Shown here piece by piece: positions 6,681-13,532 of a stretch of DNA of 13,532 bases. Numbering within the stretch: position 1 is the stretch's first letter; each line of letters opens with the position of its first letter. Origin of the DNA: Candidatus Nomurabacteria bacterium (GTDB lineage Bacteria > Patescibacteriota > Minisyncoccia > Phycocordibacterales > CALRBL01); the NCBI GenBank assembly GCA_943354075.1, contig CALRBL010000004.1, forward strand, positions 1 to 13,532, written 5' to 3'. The notes beneath the pieces were generated by a model. That model saw only the letters and a program-made list of their open reading frames with translations. It had not been told where the DNA came from and did no database searches. A program made the translations under genes and the position numbers.

Positions 6681-7124
6681 CTAGCCCAAATACTCGAGGA
6701 GGCTGAGTCCATCACCAGAGGCGCTATAGACGCTCGAGGTTCCAGACTTCACGACTGGTCGGTCGAGCGACATCTGGACAAAGACATCAACGCCCGCCAT
6801 GAATTGCTGGCCGTCGTCGTCCAGAGTTTGCTTGATCAGTGTAATCGTGTCTCTGGCCAAGCCATCAAAATTCCGTCCCTCCATGAACGAGATGAGTGAG
6901 ATGGTCAGGTGGATTCCTGGCTTCAGCCCCTTCATTGGTCTGACCATGTCTGCCTCCTGAAGGATGATCTCACCGCCGGAGATATTCCCCGCTTCAGCAC
7001 GCGCCTTCCAGTTCGGGAAATTATTGACCACGACACCCAACAGGTCGCGAGCAAGAGTTTCCTCGATGAGGTCGATCTGTCTTCCGTTCAGCACGTTCTT
7101 AGGAACTGCCATTTTGAATTTCAT
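6681..7124 (-). CDS. Uncharacterised 147-residue protein
   Basis: I do not recognise this protein. It is soluble-looking, with no signal peptide or membrane helix. Alternating helix- and strand-like segments are visible: an N-terminal helix around NGRQIDLIEETLARDLL, a strand near IHLTISLISF, a helix near GLARDTITLIKQTLDD, and a strand near GVDVFVQMSL. It ends in a Ser/Gly-rich tail. The strand-helix-strand arrangement in the second half faintly resembles tautomerase-superfamily isomerases, but the catalytic N-terminal proline is missing, so I do not claim that. The start at 7124 is supported by AAAGGA on the minus strand 11-12 nt upstream, the clearest Shine-Dalgarno in the window. It has its own candidate promoter and its own terminator, so it is a single-gene unit between rpoC and dnaG. 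It looks richer in G+C and in CTG/GTC/ATC codons than its neighbours, which may mean a different origin. Confidence 0.75.
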   Translation of the reverse strand: MKFKMAVPKNVLNGRQIDLIEETLARDLLGVVVNNFPNWKARAEAGNISGGEIILQEADMVRPMKGLKPGIHLTISLISFMEGRNFDGLARDTITLIKQTLDDDGQQFMAGVDVFVQMSLDRPVVKSGTSSVYSASGDGLSLLEYLG

Positions 7125-7201
7125 ACTGCTTTTGGTCCTTTCATTTTTGTTTCTTCTCTAAAAACTAACGCGGCATGCGTTCGAATCTGAGTCTTGATTT
7201 C

Positions 7202-7230
7202 ACCCTATCACTATCCCTTATCAGGGTCAA
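7202..7230 (-). promoter_or_regulatory. Candidate promoter of the 147-residue gene
   Basis: Minus-strand TTGACC (7230-7225) is followed after exactly 17 nt by TAGGGT (7207-7202). The -35 box matches the sigma-70 consensus at five of six positions and the -10 at three of six. The spacer and -10 hold a near-direct repeat, TGATAAGGG (7223-7215) and TGATAGGG (7210-7203), 12-13 bp apart, which could be an operator. The site lies just past the rpoC terminator, where a promoter is expected. The predicted leader is about 70 nt. Confidence 0.5.
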
Positions 7231-7245
7231 CAATTAATTAGAAAC

Positions 7246-7278
7246 AAAAAAAACGCAGGAGTGACCCCGCGTTTTTTT
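7246..7278 (-). terminator. Rho-independent terminator of rpoBC, probably bidirectional
   Basis: On the minus strand ACGCGGGG (7272-7265) pairs with TCCTGCGT (7260-7253), with two G-U pairs, around TCAC. Seven T follow down to 7246. Six A precede the stem, so the mirror structure on the plus strand also ends in T residues. It lies 37 nt beyond the rpoC stop and ends the polymerase operon. Confidence 0.88.
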
Positions 7279-7309
7279 GTATTAAACTTTCCCGCGCTTC
7301 GCTTTCCTT

Positions 7310-10300
7310 TTACTTATCGAGATTCTTAATCATCTCCGCCTTCTGGCTTCCTGCGAAACCAGTACCAGCTGGGATCAAGCGTCCGATGAGAACGTTCTCC
7401 ATGATTCCCTTGAGATCGTCAGACGAACCTCGTACCGATGATCCAATGAGGATCTTGGTGGTCCACTGGAAAGATGCGGCTGAAAGGAATGAACGGCGTG
7501 AAAGAGAAACATCTGAGATTCCCATCACTACTGGCTCTCCCTTTGCTTCCATTCCGCCCTTCTCGCGAATCTTCTTATTCTCTCCGATGAGCTCGAAGTT
7601 TTCTACAATGTCTCCGTTTGAGAATGGAGATTCGCCAGAATCCTTGATCTTCATACGTGTGAACATCTGTCGCACGATCACTTCGATGTGCTTTCGAGAT
7701 ACGGATGCACCCTGAAGTTCGTAAGGCTTCTTCACTTCACCGATAACATATTCCTGTGCCTTTTCGCGTCCTGCAAACTTGAAGAGTTCGTCAACGTCAC
7801 ATGATCCATCAGTAAGGACATCTCCTTTCTTGACCTGATCTCCTACCTTTACGTAGACAACGCGAACTGGGTGAACAGAAAGTTCGATCTCGTTCTTTCC
7901 TGCTTTTGATTTCTTGTCTGCAATATCTGGTGTGATGACGATAACCTTTTCCTTTCCTGTGTTTCGAACTTCTGAAACAAATCCGTCAACATGAGAAATA
8001 GCAGAAGGATTCTTAGGCTTTCGCTTTTCAAAGATTTCTTCAACACGTGGAAGACCAGAAACGATGTCTCCTTTCAAAGATGCGGCTCCTCCGGCATGCT
8101 TTGTGTTCATAGACAACTGTGTTCCAGGTTCTCCGATGGCTTGCGCAGCAACAGTTCCGACGGCTTCTCCGAGATCTACATGCTTGTTCTTTCCAAGATC
8201 AAGTCCGTAACACATAGTACATACTCCCTGTAGTGTCTTACATGACATAGGAGAACGTACGAAGGCCTTTGTGACACCTACCTTTTCGAGTTCTTTCACT
8301 TCTACCTTGGTGAGAAGATGATTTCGTTCGAAGAGTACCTTTCCTGATGGATCGACAAGATCTGCAGCGAGTACACGACCGTGAATGTTTTTTGCAAATG
8401 GAGTTTCGATTCCAGAAGCAGTTTCCTTAGTAATAGTAATTCCCTCTTTAGTTCCACAATCTTTTTCAGTGATAACAATGCTCTGCGCAACCACGAAGAG
8501 TTTTCGAGTGAGGTATCCGGCTTTCGCGGTGTTCAAGGCGGTGTCGGTAAGACCCTTACGTGAACCGTGGGATGAGATGAAGTATTCGATCGGTGTGAAT
8601 CCTTCTTTCGATGAAGAAAGGATAGGCACTTCGATAACTTCTCCTCGAGAGTTCTGGATAAGTCCTTTCATTCCGGCCATCTGGGTGATGTTACCGAGGG
8701 ATCCTCGGGCTCCGGAGGTGATCATATCGTTCACCGATCCATTCTTCTCAAGGGTCGCAGGAATGAGCTTCTCGATATTAGACTTGGCTTCGTGCCAAAT
8801 CTCGACATTCTTTCGTTGTTTCTCTTCTTCGGAAAGAAGACCTTCGTTGAATTGGTCGTAGACCGCTTCGGATTCTTTCTTGGAAGCCTCGATAATGGCA
8901 GTCTTTCCTTCTGGAATGACCACGTCGTTGATACCCCACGTGATTCCGGATTTGGTTGCGTATTTGAAACCGAATTTCTTGACTTCGTCGATGATGGCGG
9001 GAATAGTCTCTACTCCATAGATAGTGATGAGGTCATCGATAGTGCTCATCATCAATGTTCGGGTGATCTCGGCATTGATATATGGATAGTCTTTTGGAAG
9101 CACTTCATTGAAGAGGATGCGTCCGACGGATGTCTCAACAAGGTCCTTGCCGTTCTTGGACAAGACCCTCACCTTGGCACGAAGATCGAGATGCTTGAAG
9201 ACATAAGCAGAGATGGCAGCCTGATCGCTTTCAAAGATTCCTCCTTCTCCCTTAACTCCCGCAACGATCTTTGTGGTCCAGTAGCAACCGAGCACGACAT
9301 CGAGAAGCTTTGCGGTAACGGTAGGATCTCCAGATCCCGGTGTCAAAATGTTTTTGTCCGCTGCCATGATCTCGCGAGCTTCAGCTTGCGCCTCTTCACC
9401 GAGTGGAAGGTGAACGGCCATGGTGTCTCCGTCGAAGTCCGCGTTGAAAGCAGAACACACGAGTGGGTGAACCTGGATCGCATTACCTTCGATGAGTTGT
9501 GGCTGGAATGCCTGAATACCGAGTCGGTGCAACGTAGGCGCACGGTTCAAAAGTACGTATTTGTCTTTGATAACCTCTTCAAGAATCGCCCACACTTCAG
9601 GAATACCATCATCGATAAGACGAGATGCTCCACGAATGTTGAATGCCAATTCCCTTTCGAGAAGTTTTGAAATAACGAATGGTCGGAAAAGTTCGAGTGC
9701 CATGTGTTTTGGAAGTCCACACTGATGAAGTTTGAGTTCAGGTCCAACGACGATAACTGATCGTCCCGAATAGTCCACGCGCTTTCCAAGAAGGTTCTGT
9801 CGGAAGAGTCCTCGCTTTCCCTTGAGGTTGTCCGCAAGAGATTTGAGTGGGCGTCGCATTGCCTGATTTACACCGGCGAAAAGCTGGTTTCCGTGACGGA
9901 TCGAGTTGTCGATCAAGGCATCAACAGCTTCCTGCAAGATTCGCTTTTCGTTTCGAAGGATCACGTCAGGAGCTTCGATTTCCTTAAGTTTCTTGAGTCG
10001 GTTGTTTCGGTTGATCACACGTCGGTAAAGATCGTTCACATCGGATGTCGCGTGACGTCCACCATCGAGTGCAACCATAGGTCGAAGCGCTGCGGGAATA
10101 ACAGGAATATGTGAAAGGAACATCCATTCAGGACGGATGTTTGACTGAATCATTCCACGAATAAGTGCAACACGCTTGTTAAGTTTTTCTTTTTCGGTTG
10201 AGCTTGCTGATTCGAGATCTTTTTCAAGAGATGCAAGCAATTTCTTAAGATCAATTTTTTTGAAGAGGTGGTAGACGGCTTCTGCTCCAATCTCCGCTTC

Positions 10301-10939
10301 GAAAATTGTTCCGAACTTCAAAGAGAACTTGTGGTATTCGATTTCGTCGAGTACGCGTCCTTCCTGAATGCTTTCAATGTCACGCTTTGCACCCATCAAA
10401 AGTCCAGTGACTGCTTCTTTTGTCTTTTCATCCTGAACACCTTTTACTTTTGATTTGTATTCAGAATCAAGATCCTTAAGAAGTCGAGTTCGCTCTTCTT
10501 CATTTACTTTTGTGACGAGGTATCCAGCAAAGTAGACCACCTTTTCGATATCACCTGCAGGCATTCCCATGACCAAAGCGATTCGAGATGGCATTGAGCG
10601 AAGGAACCAGATGTGAGCGACCGGTGTGGCAAGCTCAATGTGGCCCATGCGTTCACGTCGAACGATAGAACGGGTAATCTCCACTCCGCACTTCTCGCAG
10701 ACAATTCCCTTGTAGCGGATACCGCGATACTTTCCGCAATAGCATTCGAAATCCTTGTCGGGACCGAAGATCTTCTCGTCGAAGAGCCCGTTCTTTTCGG
10801 AACGCTGGGTTCGGTAGTTCATGGTCTCCGGCTTGGTGACTTCTCCGTGGGACCATTCCTTGATGCGCTCAGGTGAGGCAACCTTCAAAGACACTGCATC
10901 GAACTCGTTCACATTCTGTTCTTTTGTTTTTATGTTCAT
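7310..10939 (-). CDS. rpoC: DNA-directed RNA polymerase subunit beta'
   Basis: This 1209-residue catalytic subunit of RNA polymerase is complete but shorter than E. coli beta' (about 1400). The N-terminal zinc ribbon has Cys66, Cys68, Cys81 and Cys84. The conserved core [12 protein letters not shown] is at 386-397. The active-site NADFDGD (499-505) gives the Mg-binding Asp501, Asp503 and Asp505. The bridge helix is about 780-814 ([25 protein letters not shown]). The second zinc site is Cys828, Cys900, Cys907 and Cys910. The trigger loop begins near 937-950 ([15 protein letters not shown]), with His948 kept but Asn945 and Lys947 where E. coli has Arg and Phe. It starts 20 nt after the rpoB stop with only a weak purine stretch as ribosome site, and a hairpin terminator follows. 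Confidence 0.98.
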   Translation of the reverse strand: MNIKTKEQNVNEFDAVSLKVASPERIKEWSHGEVTKPETMNYRTQRSEKNGLFDEKIFGPDKDFECYCGKYRGIRYKGIVCEKCGVEITRSIVRRERMGHIELATPVAHIWFLRSMPSRIALVMGMPAGDIEKVVYFAGYLVTKVNEEERTRLLKDLDSEYKSKVKGVQDEKTKEAVTGLLMGAKRDIESIQEGRVLDEIEYHKFSLKFGTIFEAEIGAEAVYHLFKKIDLKKLLASLEKDLESASSTEKEKLNKRVALIRGMIQSNIRPEWMFLSHIPVIPAALRPMVALDGGRHATSDVNDLYRRVINRNNRLKKLKEIEAPDVILRNEKRILQEAVDALIDNSIRHGNQLFAGVNQAMRRPLKSLADNLKGKRGLFRQNLLGKRVDYSGRSVIVVGPELKLHQCGLPKHMALELFRPFVISKLLERELAFNIRGASRLIDDGIPEVWAILEEVIKDKYVLLNRAPTLHRLGIQAFQPQLIEGNAIQVHPLVCSAFNADFDGDTMAVHLPLGEEAQAEAREIMAADKNILTPGSGDPTVTAKLLDVVLGCYWTTKIVAGVKGEGGIFESDQAAISAYVFKHLDLRAKVRVLSKNGKDLVETSVGRILFNEVLPKDYPYINAEITRTLMMSTIDDLITIYGVETIPAIIDEVKKFGFKYATKSGITWGINDVVIPEGKTAIIEASKKESEAVYDQFNEGLLSEEEKQRKNVEIWHEAKSNIEKLIPATLEKNGSVNDMITSGARGSLGNITQMAGMKGLIQNSRGEVIEVPILSSSKEGFTPIEYFISSHGSRKGLTDTALNTAKAGYLTRKLFVVAQSIVITEKDCGTKEGITITKETASGIETPFAKNIHGRVLAADLVDPSGKVLFERNHLLTKVEVKELEKVGVTKAFVRSPMSCKTLQGVCTMCYGLDLGKNKHVDLGEAVGTVAAQAIGEPGTQLSMNTKHAGGAASLKGDIVSGLPRVEEIFEKRKPKNPSAISHVDGFVSEVRNTGKEKVIVITPDIADKKSKAGKNEIELSVHPVRVVYVKVGDQVKKGDVLTDGSCDVDELFKFAGREKAQEYVIGEVKKPYELQGASVSRKHIEVIVRQMFTRMKIKDSGESPFSNGDIVENFELIGENKKIREKGGMEAKGEPVVMGISDVSLSRRSFLSAASFQWTTKILIGSSVRGSSDDLKGIMENVLIGRLIPAGTGFAGSQKAEMIKNLDK

Positions 10940-10959
10940 ATATTTGTCTTTAAAGATTA

Positions 10960-13532
10960 TTAATTGCCTGCCTCAGCTTCGATGACGTCTTCCGTCATGT
11001 CATCGTTTCCTTTTAATAGTTCGACATCAAGCGCAAGTCCTCGAAGGTTGTTCAAGAGCACGCTGAACGATGCAGGCACATTGCTGCCCGGAATCTTCTG
11101 ACCCTTGACGATAGCGTCGAAGGCAGCTGAACGTCCCTGGATGTCGTCCGACTTGATAGTAAGGACTTCTCGAAGTGTGTGAGCAGCTCCATGACCTGAG
11201 AGCGCCCAGACTTCCATTTCTCCGAATCGCTGTCCTCCTCCCTGTGCCTTTCCTCCAAGAGGCTGCTGGGTGATGAGAGAGTAGGGGCCAATTGATCGCA
11301 TGTGGATCTTGTCCTCAACCATGTGATGGAGCTTCAAGATGTACATGTATCCGACAGCGGTAGGCTGATCGAAGGCTTCTCCGGTTCGTCCGTCGAAGAG
11401 CTGAATCTTTCCGTCTTCTGGAAGTCCGGCTTTTACCAATTCTTCTTTGATTTCTTTGTCAGTCGCTCCGGCGAAAGCAGGAACGATAGCCTGGTAATTC
11501 AATTTGTGTGCGGCCATTCCGAGGTGAAGCTCGAGGATCTGTCCGAGGTTCATACGTGAAGGCACGCCGAGCGGTGTAAGGATTACGTCCACTGGGGTTC
11601 CATCCGCCATGTAAGGCATATCTTCTTCAGGAAGGATACGAGAGATAACTCCCTTGTTTCCGTGACGTCCCGCCATCTTGTCTCCAACAGATACGGATCG
11701 TAGCTGTGCAACTTCGATATGGATACGCTTGATGATTCCGGATTCAAGTTTGTCACCCTTTTCTCGTGAAAATACTTTGACACCAATAACTCGTCCTTTC
11801 TTTCCGTTCTCCATGCGCTTTGAAGTATCTTTCACATCGCGTGACTTTTCTCCGAAGATAGATCGAAGGAGTCGCTCTTCAGGAGTAAGCTGTGTTTCTC
11901 CCTTTGGAGTAATTTTTCCAACAAGGATGTCTCCAGGATGTACTTCTGCTCCGATGCGTACAATTCCCTCTTCATCCAAGTTCTTCAAACGGTTTTCACC
12001 AACATTAGGGATATCGGGAGTGGTAACTTCGGGACCAAGCTTGGTATCGCGGACGTTCACTACGAATTCTTCGATGTGGATCGAAGCAAATTTATTGTTC
12101 TTTACGAGACGTTCAGAAATAATAATGGCATCTTCATAGTTTGCTCCAGACCATGTCATGAAAGCGACACAGACGTTTTGTCCGAGTGCGATTTCTCCAC
12201 GATCAGATGTTGAAGCGTCGGCCAACACATCACCCTTTGAAACTTTGTCTCCGAGATTTACCTGTGGTCGCTGGTAGTAGGCGGTGAACTGGTTGGTTCG
12301 AGAAATTTCTACAAGCTTGTATTCGATTTCTTTTGAATCCTTGTCGGCAACGAAGACAATCTTCTTTGCATCTACATATTTGATAGTTCCAGCAGAAGGA
12401 GCAACGATGACACGCTTAGTGTCGAGTGCTGCGTGACCTTCGATTCCAGTCGCAACGATAGGAGCTTCAGGAACGATGCAGGGAGTTCCCTGTTTCTGCA
12501 TGTTAGATCCCATGAGTGTTCGGTTGGCATCATCGTGGTTCAAGAATGGAATCATCGAAGTAGAAACAGAGAAAGCTTGGTTGGTAGCAACGTCCATATA
12601 GTGGATATCATTCTTACTCACAAGAGAAGGTCGTCCCTTCACACGGACTTCAACCTGCTCGTCAGAAATCTTTCCATCTTCATCAGTGTTAGTAGCGGCG
12701 TGAGCGATGTTGAAACCTTCTTCTTCGAGGGCATTCATGTAGACGATTTCTCCTGTCACTTTTCCCTTGGTCACTTTCGCGTAGGGAGTCTCGATCATTC
12801 CGAACTCGTTGATACGAGCATAGGCAGACAAGTGAAGCACAAGTCCGATGTTCGGTCCTTCCGGTGTGTGGATGGGGCAAATGCGACCGTAGTGAGATGA
12901 ATGAACGTCACGCACTTCGAATCCCGCACGTTCTCGTGTAAGTCCTCCGGGACCAAGAGCTGAAACAGTTCGTAAGTGTTCAAGTTCAGTAAGAAGGTTT
13001 TCCTGCTGCATGAACTGTGAGAGCTGGTTGGTAGTAAAAAATTCTTTGATACGAGCCTGAAGTGGTCGAGGTGAGATGAATTGCACAGGAAGCGCAGCAT
13101 CAGAATCGATAGTAGACATGCGGTTCTGGATGTTTCGCTTGATCTGCGACATTCCGACGCGGATTTTCTGAGCAAGAAGTTCTCCCACGTATCGTACGCG
13201 GCGTGAACCAAGGTGGTCAATATCATCCGCCTCCATTCCAGGATTGTTATTGAGATGAGTGATGTGGTTGATAGTAGTTGCAACGTCATCGAGGCTGATA
13301 GTCTTTCGCTCGAGCGCCTTCTCATCCATATCTTTTTCGAAACGCTTATTGAAGCTGAGTCGTCCCACACGAGAAAGGTCGTATCGTTCTGCTCCGAAGA
13401 TTGAACCAACAAATTCACGTGCGTTTTCAACTGTTGCAAGATCTCCATCACGAAGACGCTTGTGGATTTCGATGAAAGATTCATCTTGGCTCTTAGCATG
13501 ATCTTTAGAAAGAGTGACTTCGATAGCCTTCT
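10960..13532 (-). CDS. rpoB: DNA-directed RNA polymerase subunit beta (5' end outside window)
   Basis: The C-terminal 856 residues of beta are present; the frame is open to the window edge, so a few hundred N-terminal residues are missing. The apparent start at 13368 is only an internal GTG valine codon in the conserved RYDLSRVGR block. Visible blocks are the rifampicin region and fork loop (NQLSQFM through [19 protein letters not shown], about 12915-13030), TPEGPNIGL after it, the catalytic-lysine block [15 protein letters not shown] (about 11645-11690), [12 protein letters not shown], and the C-terminal [19 protein letters not shown] block that docks on beta'. Rifampicin-pocket residues differ from E. 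coli at three places (see findings). It is transcribed directly into rpoC; the operon promoter is outside the window. Confidence 0.98.
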   Translation of the reverse strand, partial: KAIEVTLSKDHAKSQDESFIEIHKRLRDGDLATVENAREFVGSIFGAERYDLSRVGRLSFNKRFEKDMDEKALERKTISLDDVATTINHITHLNNNPGMEADDIDHLGSRRVRYVGELLAQKIRVGMSQIKRNIQNRMSTIDSDAALPVQFISPRPLQARIKEFFTTNQLSQFMQQENLLTELEHLRTVSALGPGGLTRERAGFEVRDVHSSHYGRICPIHTPEGPNIGLVLHLSAYARINEFGMIETPYAKVTKGKVTGEIVYMNALEEEGFNIAHAATNTDEDGKISDEQVEVRVKGRPSLVSKNDIHYMDVATNQAFSVSTSMIPFLNHDDANRTLMGSNMQKQGTPCIVPEAPIVATGIEGHAALDTKRVIVAPSAGTIKYVDAKKIVFVADKDSKEIEYKLVEISRTNQFTAYYQRPQVNLGDKVSKGDVLADASTSDRGEIALGQNVCVAFMTWSGANYEDAIIISERLVKNNKFASIHIEEFVVNVRDTKLGPEVTTPDIPNVGENRLKNLDEEGIVRIGAEVHPGDILVGKITPKGETQLTPEERLLRSIFGEKSRDVKDTSKRMENGKKGRVIGVKVFSREKGDKLESGIIKRIHIEVAQLRSVSVGDKMAGRHGNKGVISRILPEEDMPYMADGTPVDVILTPLGVPSRMNLGQILELHLGMAAHKLNYQAIVPAFAGATDKEIKEELVKAGLPEDGKIQLFDGRTGEAFDQPTAVGYMYILKLHHMVEDKIHMRSIGPYSLITQQPLGGKAQGGGQRFGEMEVWALSGHGAAHTLREVLTIKSDDIQGRSAAFDAIVKGQKIPGSNVPASFSVLLNNLRGLALDVELLKGNDDMTEDVIEAEAGN

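Noticed and set aside
6681..7124. Assignment of the 147-residue protein to the tautomerase/CHMI isomerase family
   Set aside because: The resemblance is only a loose strand-helix-strand pattern, and the catalytic N-terminal proline is absent. A structure-based search would be needed.
8792..9670. Long plus-strand open frame (292 codons) opposite rpoC; similar ones at 4279-5085 and 5880-6488
   Set aside because: These run antisense to strongly conserved rpoC, rpoD and dnaG. Their translations are Phe/Ser/Arg-rich shadows of the coding strand with no recognisable domain.
1..13532. tRNA, rRNA, CRISPR array, riboswitch or recoded TGA
   Set aside because: I found no cloverleaf, rRNA-like stretch or regularly spaced repeat array, and no TGA interrupts the conserved genes, so standard bacterial code applies.

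Overview
This window most likely comes from a member of the Candidate Phyla Radiation (Patescibacteria), probably Parcubacteria. That placement is an inference. It rests on a compact RpoC of 1209 residues, heavy use of CGA/CGT arginine codons, weak or absent Shine-Dalgarno sequences in front of the core genes, a very lysine-rich sigma-factor tail, and a small Y1 transposase of the REP-associated type. No in-frame TGA is read as sense, so the recoded Gracilibacteria/Absconditabacteria lineages are unlikely. All genes I can support lie on the minus strand, so the biological order runs from high to low coordinates.

Layout in transcription order. The window opens inside rpoB (13532-10960, 5' end missing), followed after 20 nt by a complete rpoC (10939-7310) and a hairpin terminator (7253-7272). 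A stand-alone cassette comes next: a candidate promoter (7202-7230), an unrecognised 147-residue gene (7124-6681) with a good Shine-Dalgarno, and a perfect 13-bp-stem terminator (6653-6617). Then come dnaG (6548-4830) and rpoD (4815-3511), a close pair resembling the macromolecular-synthesis operon. A roughly 630-bp REP/RAYT-type element (3489-2862) separates rpoD from a large UvrD-type helicase fused to a PD-(D/E)XK nuclease (2875 to past position 1). That helicase frame was checked codon by codon and is open throughout; its stop lies outside the window.

Functionally, the window groups the catalytic core of transcription (beta, beta', primary sigma), the replication primase and a recombination/repair helicase-nuclease.

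The most interesting non-standard observations are these. (1) A perfect 18-bp inverted repeat lies in frame inside dnaG and encodes about 16 extra residues, exactly where other primases have a short loop; it looks like a palindromic element domesticated inside an essential protein. (2) The RAYT element carries four copies of one repeat, two on each side in inverted orientation. These copies encode the start and the end of its own transposase and also supply the start codon of the downstream helicase. (3) RpoC has substitutions at normally conserved trigger-loop residues, and RpoB has substitutions in the rifampicin pocket. (4) RpoD has a histone-like tail with 22 lysines in its first 42 residues. 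(5) The orphan cassette between rpoC and dnaG has its own regulatory signals and different codon use.
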